Assembly (NCBI RefSeq): GCF_014652575.1 | Contig: NZ_BMZB01000001.1 | Span: 1,355,722-1,419,721 of the forward strand | DNA from: Asticcacaulis endophyticus | GTDB lineage: Bacteria; Pseudomonadota; Alphaproteobacteria; Caulobacterales; Caulobacteraceae | Direction of reading: 5' to 3' | DNA: 64,000 nucleotides | Shown: positions 35,687-43,813 of the stretch, piece after piece | How the letters are laid out: the number at the start of each line of letters is the position of its first letter | Numbering within the stretch: the stretch's first letter is position 1 | The notes under the pieces: generated by a model | Told to the model about the DNA's origin: nothing | Database searches by the model: none | The model's input: only the letters and a program-made list of their open reading frames with translations | Program-made: the position numbers and the translations under genes

Positions 35687-36247
35687 GTGTCTGATACGCC
35701 CACACGCACTGGCCATGAAGCCCGCCTGCATCCGCTGTTTGTGGCGGCGTGTGGTGGCGACCGCCGGTGTTATGCCGCTTTGCTTTCTGCTATATCTGAC
35801 ATCGCTCAGGGCTATGTCCGGCGCAAACTAAGCGCTGATGGCGATGACGTGGTGCAGGAAATCCTGATCTCAGTCCATAAGGGCCTGCATACCTATGATG
35901 TGAAGCGCCCCTGCATGCCGTGGCTGGCGGCGATCATGCACTACCGGCTCAATGATGCTTTGCGCCGGCGGTACCGCGATCAGCGTATGCCGAAGGTAGC
36001 GATTGAGGATGTTGAGGCCTATCTATGCGCCCCTGTAACCGAAAGCATCGATTTAGACGAACACATAGTTGCAGCCATCGCGGAACTTCCCGAAGGCCAG
36101 CAAAAGGTGATCACCGGCATGTACATCAAAGACATGTCGGTGGCCGAAGTCAGTAAGGCATTGGGTATGAGTATTTCCGCCGTCAAGGTTACGGCCCACC
36201 GGGCCTATAAACGCCTCAGAGATAAGCTAAAGGAGGGCGGATCATGA
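35687..36247 (+). CDS. sigF: ECF sigma factor, SigF type (copy 2)
   Basis: 186 residues starting at GTG. Region 2 includes DDVVQEILISVHKGLHTYDVKRPCMPWLAAIMHYRLNDALRRR and region 4 includes ELPEGQQKVITGMYIKDMSVAEVSKALGMSISAVKVTAHRAYKRLRDKL. It stands between the divergent doxX and its own nrsF, with which it overlaps by ATGA. Two perfect GTAACC-N16-CGAA promoters flank this pair, strongly suggesting that this sigma controls doxX and bufABC. There is a second SigF-like factor at 17834-18400. Confidence 0.9.
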   Translation: MSDTPTRTGHEARLHPLFVAACGGDRRCYAALLSAISDIAQGYVRRKLSADGDDVVQEILISVHKGLHTYDVKRPCMPWLAAIMHYRLNDALRRRYRDQRMPKVAIEDVEAYLCAPVTESIDLDEHIVAAIAELPEGQQKVITGMYIKDMSVAEVSKALGMSISAVKVTAHRAYKRLRDKLKEGGS

Positions 36248-36876
36248 GCATCGAGACCCTCATTACGCAACTCTCCGACAAAGGCCGTCCCGTTCGTTAC
36301 GTGCCGTTTCTACGGGTGTGCGCCGAATGGATGGCCGTGACGGCGATCAGCTTTGGCGTGCTGACGCTGATCTATGGCCTACGGTCTGATCTGGGCGCGC
36401 GGATAGGGGAGCCGCTGTTTTTGGCCGAACTCGCCATGAACCTTAGCCTGGTGATCGCCGCCGGTGTGACCGCAACAGCCGCGGCCTATCCTGACCGGGC
36501 GGGGATCAAAGGGTGGCGCTATCTGTTTATTCTGCCGCTTGGGTTGTATGCGGTGGTGTTTGCGATTGCGGCTTCAGTCACACCTGATCTGGCGGGCGCC
36601 GTGTTCCATAAACATGGTTTCCACTGCCTGTTGTGCATCGTTATTTTTGCGATTATTCCGGCGGCCTGGATGCTGTTCCGGCTGTGCAGGCTGATGGTGG
36701 TAAAGCCCATGCGGGCGGCGGGGCTTAGCCTGATTATGGCGCTGGCCGCGGGTGGACTTGGCATCCGGCTGGTCGATGCCGAGCCTTTGTCGGTCGGTCT
36801 GCTGATCTGGCATTACCTGCCCATGCTGATGCTGTCAGGGGGCGCATTGTTACTGGGTCGAAAAATATTTCGGTGA
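36244..36876 (+). CDS. nrsF: NrsF-type membrane anti-sigma factor (DUF1109), copy 2, second sensor Cys missing
   Basis: 210 residues with six membrane segments, coupled to the sigma gene. The first conserved cysteine is present (Cys128 in KHGFHCLLC), followed by an extra one at 131. The segment that holds the second cysteine in other members reads [10 protein letters not shown] here, with Leu176 where Cys is expected (Cys184 in the paralogue at 18397). Signal sensing through a Cys pair must therefore differ, perhaps by using Cys128 with Cys131. The family call is firm. Confidence 0.87.
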   Translation: MSIETLITQLSDKGRPVRYVPFLRVCAEWMAVTAISFGVLTLIYGLRSDLGARIGEPLFLAELAMNLSLVIAAGVTATAAAYPDRAGIKGWRYLFILPLGLYAVVFAIAASVTPDLAGAVFHKHGFHCLLCIVIFAIIPAAWMLFRLCRLMVVKPMRAAGLSLIMALAAGGLGIRLVDAEPLSVGLLIWHYLPMLMLSGGALLLGRKIFR

Positions 36877-36880
36877 TAGT

Positions 36881-36906
36881 GTAACCGCGGGCAAAGGCGG
36901 GGCGAA
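36881..36906 (+). promoter_or_regulatory. SigF-type ECF promoter of the buf operon
   Basis: GTAACC (36881-36886), 16 nt, CGAA (36903-36906). It directly follows the nrsF stop codon and precedes the bufA start by about 65 nt. Confidence 0.88.
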
Positions 36907-36970
36907 TGCAAATGTGACCGGGCATTTCGGAATTATCCGGCCGGTGTTATCCGACAGAAGGAAACTACCC

Positions 36971-37252
36971 ATGAATAAACTTCTCATTACTGCCGCTATC
37001 GCCTCGGCCCTGGCCGGTGCTGTTGCCACTGCGCCGTCCTTTGCGGGCGACGACATGAAGAAAGACAAGGCCGACAAGGAAAAATGCTACGGCGTTGCCA
37101 AGGCTGGCAAGAATTCGTGCGCCTCGGCTGACGGTTCGCACTCTTGCGCCGGTCATGCCACCAAGGACAATGATCCGAATGAATGGGTCTATGTAAAAGC
37201 TGGCGAGTGCGTGAAAATGGGCGGCTCCCTGACCCCGCCGAAGAAGATGTAA
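36971..37252 (+). CDS. bufA: bufferin-type precursor peptide BufA (DUF2282)
   Basis: 93 residues. An N-terminal signal peptide ([23 protein letters not shown]) is followed by a Lys/Asp-rich stretch and the DUF2282 core with four cysteines at 39 ([14 protein letters not shown]), 50, 59 (HSCAG) and 80 (AGECVK), and the EWVYVKAG segment. In described bufferins such cysteines are modified by the DUF692 enzyme and the exported peptide binds copper. ATG 36971 gives the signal peptide; a longer frame upstream overlaps the promoter. A hairpin follows before bufB. Confidence 0.9.
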   Translation: MNKLLITAAIASALAGAVATAPSFAGDDMKKDKADKEKCYGVAKAGKNSCASADGSHSCAGHATKDNDPNEWVYVKAGECVKMGGSLTPPKKM

Positions 37253-37259
37253 GAGTGTG

Positions 37260-37290
37260 GGCCTTCTCCGTGCTCCCTTCGGAGAAGGCC
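37260..37290 (+). promoter_or_regulatory. hairpin between bufA and bufB that covers the bufB ribosome site
   Basis: GGCCTTCTCCG (37260-37270) pairs perfectly with CGGAGAAGGCC (37280-37290). The 3' arm contains GGAGAAGG, the only purine-rich site before the bufB start at 37300. No real T tract follows, so it may stabilise the bufA message or limit bufB translation rather than terminate. Confidence 0.65.
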
Positions 37291-37299
37291 CCTTAATTC

Positions 37300-38109
37300 A
37301 TGATGTCACAATCTCATCTCGGTTATGGGCTTGGTCTGCGCAGCCCTCACTACGGGCATTTTCTGAACGCGCGCCCGAAATCGGTCGACTGGCTGGAAAT
37401 CATTTCCGACAACTATATCCGCGCCCACGCAGGCTATCATGACATGCTGTGCGATCTGCGCACCGACTATCCCATCGTCATGCACGGGGTCGGCTTATCG
37501 ATCGGCACCACCGATCCGCTCGATGCGGATTATCTGAGCGCGTTGAAGGCGCTGGCCGACAGGGTCGAGGCCGCCTGGGTGTCAGACCACCTGTGTTTTA
37601 CCGGCATTAATGGCCAAAACAGCCACGACCTTTTACCTATACCCTATACCGAAGAAGCGCTTAAACACCTCATCCCGCGCATCCATCAGGTGCAGGCCGC
37701 GCTGGGGCGGGAACTGGTGCTGGAAAATGCCTCAACCTATGTTGAATTTGACGGCGCGACCTTGAGCGAGGCTGAGTTTTTCGCCGAACTTCATACACGC
37801 ACGGGCTGCGGTATTTTGCTCGATATCAACAATGTCCATGTCTCCAGCTTTAATCACGGCTGGGACGCGCGTGGCTATATCGATGCGGTGCCATCGGCGG
37901 CGATCAAGCAGTACCATCTGGCCGGACATACCGATCACGGCGATTACCTGTTCGACACCCATAATGCGCCGGTCGCCGATCCGGTCTGGGCGCTGTATGA
38001 CTATGCGCGGTCGGTACATGGTGAGCGGGCGACCATGATTGAATGGGACGCCGATATTCCGGCGTTTGAAGTGCTGGAGGCCGAACTGGATAAGGTGCGC
38101 GCCCGATGA
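37300..38109 (+). CDS. bufB: DUF692 multinuclear non-heme iron enzyme BufB
   Basis: 269 residues, a TIM-barrel of the MNIO/DUF692 family: GLGLRSPHYGHFL, WLEIISDNY, VMHGVGLSIGTTDPLD, WVSDHLCFTG, LVLENASTYVEF, LLDINNVHVSS, YHLAGHTDHGDYLFDTHN and IEWDADIPAF contain the His, Glu and Asp ligands for two or three iron atoms. Members oxidise Cys residues of small precursor peptides to heterocycles, here presumably those of BufA. It overlaps bufC by ATGA. Start is ATG 37300 or 37303; the ribosome site is inside a hairpin. Confidence 0.92.
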   Translation: MMSQSHLGYGLGLRSPHYGHFLNARPKSVDWLEIISDNYIRAHAGYHDMLCDLRTDYPIVMHGVGLSIGTTDPLDADYLSALKALADRVEAAWVSDHLCFTGINGQNSHDLLPIPYTEEALKHLIPRIHQVQAALGRELVLENASTYVEFDGATLSEAEFFAELHTRTGCGILLDINNVHVSSFNHGWDARGYIDAVPSAAIKQYHLAGHTDHGDYLFDTHNAPVADPVWALYDYARSVHGERATMIEWDADIPAFEVLEAELDKVRAR

Positions 38110-38831
38110 TCTACCGCCACCAGCTTGAGCAGCTATATGAGGCGGCGACCGGACGCGGGGCGGCGGATATGGCTCTGTTTAAGCCATCACGCGGCAATAT
38201 TCTGACGCCGCAACGGCGGTTGAACATCTATGCCGATGGCTATCATGAACGGTTAAAAGCGGCGGTCGCGGCGGACTATCCGGCGCTTGCGGCCTTTATG
38301 GGAGCAGAGGCGTTTGACGCGCTGGTCGCCGCCTATGTCGAGGCCACGCCGTCGCGCCACTGGGATTTGAATCTCTATCCCATTGGCTTGCCCGACCTTG
38401 TGTCGCCCGGCCCGGCCAAAGATCTGGCGACACTGGAGGCTGCGATTGTCGCGGTATTCTGGGCTGCGGACAGCGCGCCCCTGACGACAGCGGATCTGAG
38501 CGGCATTGATGATGAGGCCTTTGCTCAGATGGGCTTTAAGCTGCGCACCGCCTCGCACCTGCTGAGTTTCGAGGCAGCGCCCAACGCCTATCTGACGGCG
38601 CATAGGGCGGGTGGTCCTGCCATGATGGGGGCAGGGCCGGAACACCTGCTGATCGTCCGCCACGACCACGAAGTCCATCGCCACGACCTTGAGCCACTGG
38701 AATACGACGTTCTAACGCGACTGTCGCAAGGCCAAAGCCTGACAGACGCGATTGCCACCGAAGCCGCTGCCGAACGCTTACCGCACTGGCTGGGCCGGTG
38801 GCTGACGCACGGGTTTTTCAATAAATCTTAA
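38106..38831 (+). CDS. bufC: DUF2063 partner protein BufC
   Basis: 241 residues. It starts with QLEQLYEAATGRG and has the DUF2063 pattern: RLNIYADGYHERLKAAVAADYPALAAFMGAEAFDALVAAYVEATPSRHWDLNLYPIGLPDLV. In homologous systems this protein recruits the precursor peptide to the DUF692 enzyme. It is coupled to bufB by a 4-nt overlap. The C-terminal half (HLLIVRHDHEVHRHDLEPLEYDVLTRL) is typical of longer family members. A distant relative without partner genes lies at 16864-17655. Confidence 0.9.
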   Translation: MIYRHQLEQLYEAATGRGAADMALFKPSRGNILTPQRRLNIYADGYHERLKAAVAADYPALAAFMGAEAFDALVAAYVEATPSRHWDLNLYPIGLPDLVSPGPAKDLATLEAAIVAVFWAADSAPLTTADLSGIDDEAFAQMGFKLRTASHLLSFEAAPNAYLTAHRAGGPAMMGAGPEHLLIVRHDHEVHRHDLEPLEYDVLTRLSQGQSLTDAIATEAAAERLPHWLGRWLTHGFFNKS

Positions 38832-38833
38832 CG

Positions 38834-39304
38834 CTACAGCTCGACCTTGGCGACCTTGTCCTTAAAGTCTTCCTTGGGGTCGCTGCCCAGCAGGAGTTTC
38901 AGCCCCGCCATCAGGCTTGAGGCATCGACCCAGATTTCGGCATCGCGCGCATCAAAGCGCAGCAATTGCAGTTTCGGGTCGTCCTTACCCGTGAACCACG
39001 CGGCGATGAACGGGTTCCATAACCGGTCGATTACGGCGCGGTCATTGTGCGGGTTTAGCGCACCGTACACGGTCGCAAAGACATTGTGGCCCTTATCGGC
39101 AAAGGTAAAGCGTGCCGTCTCATCTGGCGTCAAAGCCTTAGCCAGTTCGGTGTCTTTTGAGGTGAAAATCCAGATCGGCCCGCCTTCGTCGCCGTCCACC
39201 AGTGCGGTCATCGGCCGCGGAGCGACATTGCGCAGGCCCAGCATGACCGTGCGGTCAGAGCGCAAAGCTTTCCAGAATTTTTCGGTGATGTCTTTTTCGG
39301 TCAT
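38834..39304 (-). CDS. pyridoxamine 5'-phosphate oxidase-like stress protein (general stress protein 26 type)
   Basis: 156 residues. The split-barrel FMN-binding fold is seen in FWKALRSDRTVMLGLRNVAPRPMTALVD, PIWIFTSKDTELAKAL, ARFTFADKGHNVFATVYGAL and ERLW-like RLWNPFIAAWF. Such proteins bind flavin or related cofactors and are often stress induced. It is convergent with bufC with only a 2-nt gap. The function of this one is not known. Confidence 0.82.
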   Translation of the reverse strand: MTEKDITEKFWKALRSDRTVMLGLRNVAPRPMTALVDGDEGGPIWIFTSKDTELAKALTPDETARFTFADKGHNVFATVYGALNPHNDRAVIDRLWNPFIAAWFTGKDDPKLQLLRFDARDAEIWVDASSLMAGLKLLLGSDPKEDFKDKVAKVEL

Positions 39305-39875
39305 ATGCGTTTCTCCTGATTTCGGAGCGACAGTGTGCGCCCATGCCCATAAGCGTGCGATGCGGATAATATGGGGTGTGGCTAAATAAGCTGGCTATCA
39401 GTGGGCTAATGAAACCGCGAGCCAGCTCAGAACACGCGCGACAAAGTCCCCAACGATGGCGAGGGACTTTGGAGTGAAATGGCCAGAGCGAAGCGACTAG
39501 CGACCAAGCGGGAGCGCAGGCTGCGCGCCGCCAAGGGCCTGTGGCCCTGAGCGCCAGAAAAAAAAGCATTTCTGAATTTTCGGAGAAAATGAGGAAATTG
39601 TGGACCCGACATGGATTGCACCTGTGACCCCTACGATGTCAACGAACAAGAAACCTAACAAAATCAAAACGTAGCAAAACGCCGTAATGATACGCAAACA
39701 AAATAAGGCATTCCGCTTATACTGAGTGCCATTATCGTATCATTCTGCACTAGCCCCATCTGGATTAAAGTCGGGGTAAATCGAACGCGTTTTTTCTGTC
39801 GGTTGTACTTAGATCGGGAATAAGAAAAGGAAGATCTGGCCGCCTGAGTTTGACCCCAGGCGACCGGTTTGGACG
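39305..39875. other. intergenic region at the distal end of the island
   Basis: 571 bp without a convincing gene. It holds a hairpin (39442-39471, CAAAGTCCC with GGGACTTTG), a GAGCGAAGCG motif near 39486, an A8 tract, and the tRNA-Val fragment at 39600-39644. To the right lies AT-rich DNA up to the class II aldolase gene. Frames reading across the tRNA fragment are not believable genes. Confidence 0.6.
39600..39644 (-). repeat. tRNA-Val 3'-half fragment, probable distal attachment site
   Basis: 45 bp match the 3' half of the tRNA-Val(GAC) gene (53391-53435) with two mismatches, in the same orientation. The match starts in the anticodon loop and ends next to the CCA end, which here is not preserved. 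A lone 3' fragment is what integration into a tRNA gene leaves at the far end of an element. Confidence 0.8.
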
Positions 39876-40580
39876 TTATTCCGCAGCGACCGCCACTTCA
39901 TCTTCAGGGCGCCACAGGCCGCTCATTTTCCATTGCTGTTCTAGTACGCCGGGGCCGTACAGTTTGGAGCCACCGAGCGTTTCAGCGATCGCTTGCAGGC
40001 GCGCGCCTTCTTCGAGGTTTACGATGGTGTTGGCCAGCGCCAGGATACCCTTACGGCCCCACACGGTCGATCCACCATTAGCCTCAAGGATGGCGAAGTG
40101 GCTGTTGTCCTCCTCAAGGCGCTCAAGGATGTAGTTGGCCTCGCCCTGACGACGGTCGATATAGACCGGCAGTTCACGGATGCGGGTCCAGCGCTGCACC
40201 GGCACATAGCGGATGGGCAGGGTACGGTGGCTTTGCGACCATGCGCCTAAATAGACCGAGTGGACGTGGCTGACGGTGGTGATGTCGTCATGCTTGCGAA
40301 AAATCGGCAGGTAGCGCCCGCCACCACCCGCATTTTTGGCTTCACCCAGCAGAAGGTTGCCGTCAAAATCATAGACCGCAGGTTTCAGCTCAGAGTCGGG
40401 CGCGAACGGGCCGGGATAGCCGATCGAGACGATCAGGTGCTCATCGGGGACCCGCTGAACGAAATTGACGGTACCCGCCGGGGAGATGGTGTGGGTGTCG
40501 CGCAGACCCTTAAACGCAATCGCGGCATCGGTTTTAACCTGTTCAACAAAGTCGAGCACGGTTTGAGACAATGTAGTCAT
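39876..40580 (-). CDS. class II aldolase/adducin-like protein
   Basis: 234 residues. It looks like the class II aldolase fold: DTHTISPAGTVNFVQRVPDEHLIVS at the start, the metal-binding HVH of TVSHVHSVYLGAW and the C-terminal VWGRKGILALANTIVNLEEGARLQAI helix. Members cleave or epimerise sugar phosphates or hydroxy acids with a divalent metal. ATG 40580 is preferred (AAGGA 9 nt upstream) over the much longer open frame. It ends the sulfur gene set and might process the carbon skeleton left after desulfonation, which is a guess. Confidence 0.75.
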   Translation of the reverse strand: MTTLSQTVLDFVEQVKTDAAIAFKGLRDTHTISPAGTVNFVQRVPDEHLIVSIGYPGPFAPDSELKPAVYDFDGNLLLGEAKNAGGGGRYLPIFRKHDDITTVSHVHSVYLGAWSQSHRTLPIRYVPVQRWTRIRELPVYIDRRQGEANYILERLEEDNSHFAILEANGGSTVWGRKGILALANTIVNLEEGARLQAIAETLGGSKLYGPGVLEQQWKMSGLWRPEDEVAVAAE

Positions 40581-40593
40581 GAGTGTGTTTCCT

Positions 40594-41745
40594 TTATTCA
40601 GCAGCAATAGATAATGAGGCCTGACGGCCCCGGACGAGGGGGAGGACTTCTTCGCCGACGCGGTAAGCTTCTTCGAGGTGCGGGGTGCCAGCGAGGATGA
40701 AACTGTCGGTGCCAAGGGCGATTAACTCATCCAGCTTCTGGGCGCATTGCTCATACGATCCTACGATGCCGAGTGCCGGGCCGCCACGCAGTAGCGAGAA
40801 ACCGGTCCACAGGTTCGGCCCGATGATAAGTTCATCATAGTGTTTGGCATCCGAGGCTTTGAACGCGGCCTGACGGGCGGCACCGACGGAATCGGAAGCC
40901 TGTTTAAAGCTGTCGCTACGTTTGTGGGCAGTGGCCTCGAAACCGGCCTTGGCATCGGCCCAGGCTTCTTCTTCGGTCGGACGGGCGATCAGGTCGACGC
41001 GGACCGAGCACTTGATTTTGCGACCCAGCGCGTCGGTTTTTTCTTTTACAGCACCGAATTTGGATTTCAGTTGCTCGAACGGCTCCAGCCACGATAGGTA
41101 GTAGTCGGCGTGTTTTGAGGCTGATGCTAAGGCGGCGTCCGATGAACCTGAGAAGTAGATTTCCGGCAGGTCGGTGGCGGCGAGGGCTGCGGGTAGCTGG
41201 CCGTTTTCGACACTGTAGAACTTGCCGTTCTGGCTATAGGGGCCGTCTTTCCAGACGCCTTTGAGGATGTCCAGAAACTCGGTGGTGCGGCCATAGCGGT
41301 CATCGTGAGCGAAGCTGTCACCCCACCACAGTTGCGAAGGGCCACCGCCGCCGGTGATGATGTTGAACAGGGCCCGCCCGCCGGTGGCCCGTTGCAATGA
41401 GGCGGTCAGGCGTGCCGTTTCCACCGGATTGATAAAGCCCGGCTGAAACGCGATCATGAAGCGGAAGGTCTTGGTTTCACGCGCCAGATGGGACGAAATC
41501 ACCCACGGATCGTCGGTCATGGGGAATGACGGGATCAGGCCGCCGTGAAAGCCGGAAATCTCGGCTGCCTTGGCGATCTGGGCGACATGGTCGATATAGG
41601 TTGAGCCATCGGGCTGACCGTCATAAAGGCCGGGGGCCTGATTGCCTTCGGTCAGGGGCGCCCAGTCGCCGCGGGTCAGGCTGGGATTACGCACCGAGGT
41701 CGAGCAGCCGTGGGTCGGCAGTCGCCAGAAAAAATCAATGGACAT
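40594..41745 (-). CDS. ssuD: SsuD-like FMNH2-dependent alkanesulfonate monooxygenase
   Basis: 383 residues of the bacterial luciferase-like (LLM) family. FFWRLPTHG at the start, RFMIAFQPGFINPVETARLTASLQRATGGRALFNIITGG, DDRYGRTTEFLDILKGVW and GSYEQCAQKLDELIALGTDSFILAGTPHLEEAYRVGE follow SsuD. It would release sulfite from sulfonates using reduced flavin and oxygen. A flavin reductase is needed; the nitroreductase-like gene in the cluster is a candidate. Gene order within the desulfinase cluster makes aromatic or unusual sulfonates possible. Confidence 0.87.
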   Translation of the reverse strand: MSIDFFWRLPTHGCSTSVRNPSLTRGDWAPLTEGNQAPGLYDGQPDGSTYIDHVAQIAKAAEISGFHGGLIPSFPMTDDPWVISSHLARETKTFRFMIAFQPGFINPVETARLTASLQRATGGRALFNIITGGGGPSQLWWGDSFAHDDRYGRTTEFLDILKGVWKDGPYSQNGKFYSVENGQLPAALAATDLPEIYFSGSSDAALASASKHADYYLSWLEPFEQLKSKFGAVKEKTDALGRKIKCSVRVDLIARPTEEEAWADAKAGFEATAHKRSDSFKQASDSVGAARQAAFKASDAKHYDELIIGPNLWTGFSLLRGGPALGIVGSYEQCAQKLDELIALGTDSFILAGTPHLEEAYRVGEEVLPLVRGRQASLSIAAE

Positions 41746-41757
41746 ATCTGTAACTCC

Positions 41758-42726
41758 TTATGCGGCTTTGCGGAGGGCTTGCCGGATGCGCGGCAGGACG
41801 TGCTCGCCGATGCTGTAGGTGGTCTCAAGGCTGTGAGGGGCGAACAGTTGAAAACGATCAACGCCGAGTTCGCCCAGCAGGAGGAGATCTTCGGCCAGAC
41901 TGTCGTAATCGCCGGTCAGGGTTTGAGAGTCGTCTTCAAAGCCTGAGCGTTTGGCCTCTAATGCGGCGCGATCAAGGTCATCATGAGCAAAGATGCGGGC
42001 CTTGAGTGCGATTTTAAGGGTGCGGCCCTTGGTGGCGGTCAGCGCTTTCAGGCGGGCGATTTTGGCGGCCAGATCAGCCGTGCCCAGCTCAAAAACATGG
42101 ACATCGCCGTAACCGGCTGAAATCTCCAGCGCCTCGGATGTCTCACCGGAAAGGCTAATTTCCGGCAATTGCCAGCCCGATAGCGGCCCAACAAAGCCGC
42201 CTTTTAAGACCTCGAAAAACTCACCCTTAAAGGTAAAATCATCGGACGAACCGACACCTTTGGAGACGATCAGAAACTCTTCCAAACGGCGGGCAATGTC
42301 GGTATCAGCCACGAAATCACCCAAGGCTTTGCGGGTGACCGCATTCGTTGACGTGGCTAGCGACCAGCCCAGACGGTTGCCGCTGTAGCGCTGAAAGGTC
42401 ACGGCCTTCTTGGCGAAATAGACGGCTGAGCCCGCGCCGGGGGAAAACTCAGCGATGATTGTCGGGCGCTTGATGTCGCGGGCGATCAGGCCGGCTACGA
42501 TCCATGACGCTTCGCCCGCCACGTCATCGGGTGCTATCAGGCCATCAAAGCCAGTCAGTTCGCCAGCGCGGGCGACCTGAGTGATGTAGTCGATATTGGT
42601 GTAATGGCTTTTACGCAGATCGCGGATGGTGGCGTTGGGCGTATCATTGGCGGGTGCCAGTTGATCGAAGGCTTTCGAGCGGCCATCGCCGGCGGTCGGC
42701 AGATACCAGTAAAATTCTGTAGTCAT
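41758..42726 (-). CDS. second LLM-class flavin-dependent monooxygenase
   Basis: 322 residues, shorter than SsuD but alike: EFYWYLPTAGDGR, YITQVARAGELTGFDGLIAPDDVAGEASWIVAGLIARDIKRPTIIAEF, LEEFLIVSKGVGSSDDFTFKGEFFEVLKGGF and FQLFAPHSLETTYSIGEHVLPRIR. It shares the ends of the SsuD fold but has lost parts of the middle. In a 4S-type pathway one LLM enzyme opens a sulfone ring and produces a sulfinate, so a DszA-like role next to DszB-like genes is conceivable. Substrate unknown. Confidence 0.8.
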   Translation of the reverse strand: MTTEFYWYLPTAGDGRSKAFDQLAPANDTPNATIRDLRKSHYTNIDYITQVARAGELTGFDGLIAPDDVAGEASWIVAGLIARDIKRPTIIAEFSPGAGSAVYFAKKAVTFQRYSGNRLGWSLATSTNAVTRKALGDFVADTDIARRLEEFLIVSKGVGSSDDFTFKGEFFEVLKGGFVGPLSGWQLPEISLSGETSEALEISAGYGDVHVFELGTADLAAKIARLKALTATKGRTLKIALKARIFAHDDLDRAALEAKRSGFEDDSQTLTGDYDSLAEDLLLLGELGVDRFQLFAPHSLETTYSIGEHVLPRIRQALRKAA

Positions 42727-42737
42727 GGTATGTTCCT

Positions 42738-43805
42738 TTAAGCGGCCTGTGAGGCAGTGAGGGGCAGCGGGTCATTGAGGGCCGCCTGAAGCGGTTCGGC
42801 GGCGATCCAGTTGCGGACATTGACGGAGGCGTCGATCAGACCGTGGCGGTGCAGAAAATCGGCCTGGTCCTGAAAGGCATCGATGCGGGCCTTCGACAGA
42901 TTGACATCGAGAGTGTGGGGCAGCCCCGCGCCATAGCCTTTGTGGACGGCATCGGCGGTGGTGCCGGTCTCGAAAGCGATGATATCGGCCACGCTGTCTG
43001 AATGGTTTTTGGCCCAGGCCGACGCGCGGTTGAGGATTTGCAGATAAAGCTTCACCAGTTCGGGATGATCGCTCAGGAAATGCTTATGGATAGTGATCGG
43101 GCGCGGCGTGCCGTTATTGATGCGCAAAGCCGGATCGGTCAGGGTGTTGATATCAAGCACAACGTCCAGCCCATGCTTTTCCTTTAGCGCGACGGCGGGC
43201 GCCCCCTTGGCGTAGATGACATCGACCTCGCCATCCAGCAGGGCCTGCTCGCTGACCTGCGACCATGTCCCGCCGCGACGAGGGGTTTGCCAGTTGACCT
43301 CCGGTGCCGTCAGGTTTTTCAGGGTGACATCGTCAAAGGTCAGACCCGTCAGATGAAGCGCGGTCTCATAGCCGCGCAAACCCATCGCCCGCCAGATATC
43401 AACCGCGCCCGCTGCGTTCGACAGGCCCAGCGTCTTGCCCTTAAGGTCGGACAGGTCACGGATTCCCGAACCGGGCCGCGCCAATAAGAGTTGTGTTTCA
43501 TCCACCCACGTCAGGCCGATGACGAGGGTGTGGTCTTCACCGTTGGTGGCCAGATTGCGCGCCCGCGACCAGAAGGCCGGCACATTGCCGCCTTCGCGGA
43601 ACAGGGCCTTAAGGTCATGGTAGAAATGCTGGGACCGCAGTTTCGGATCGTTGGAATCCTGTAAGGTTTCGGTCTTGAAACCGTGCTGATGAAACGCGTC
43701 AGCAAACCAGCCCTGATTGAGGGCAATGGCGGTGGCGGTCGGCACGGGGCAGCGGGTGATATAGACGGTGTCGGATGGCACCAAAGGGGCAAGGCGTGAC
43801 GGCAT
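42738..43805 (-). CDS. DszB-like sulfinate desulfinase (binding-protein fold), copy 1
   Basis: 355 residues, no signal peptide. At first sight an ABC substrate-binding protein, but it follows DszB (2'-hydroxybiphenyl-2-sulfinate desulfinase): TRCPVPTA with Cys19 for the nucleophile, His60 in QHFYHD, Arg70 in LFREGGNVP ten residues later, the same His-to-Arg spacing as in DszB (Cys27, His60, Arg70), plus SAWAKNHSDSVADIIA and the FLHRHGLIDASVNVRNWI end. Without an export signal it cannot serve a transporter. A role in splitting C-S bonds of sulfinates to sulfite is inferred; the substrate is unknown. Confidence 0.72.
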   Translation of the reverse strand: MPSRLAPLVPSDTVYITRCPVPTATAIALNQGWFADAFHQHGFKTETLQDSNDPKLRSQHFYHDLKALFREGGNVPAFWSRARNLATNGEDHTLVIGLTWVDETQLLLARPGSGIRDLSDLKGKTLGLSNAAGAVDIWRAMGLRGYETALHLTGLTFDDVTLKNLTAPEVNWQTPRRGGTWSQVSEQALLDGEVDVIYAKGAPAVALKEKHGLDVVLDINTLTDPALRINNGTPRPITIHKHFLSDHPELVKLYLQILNRASAWAKNHSDSVADIIAFETGTTADAVHKGYGAGLPHTLDVNLSKARIDAFQDQADFLHRHGLIDASVNVRNWIAAEPLQAALNDPLPLTASQAA

Positions 43806-43813
43806 CGGGGCTC

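Noticed and set aside
39427..39697. Minus-strand open frames across the tRNA-Val fragment
   Set aside because: They translate the tRNA relic and repeats, without ribosome site or recognisable domain.
42738..43805. Annotation as an ABC transporter substrate-binding protein
   Set aside because: There is no signal peptide or lipobox, and the CPVP and His-x9-Arg residues point to a DszB-type enzyme; the cluster has a separate lipoprotein that fits as binding protein.
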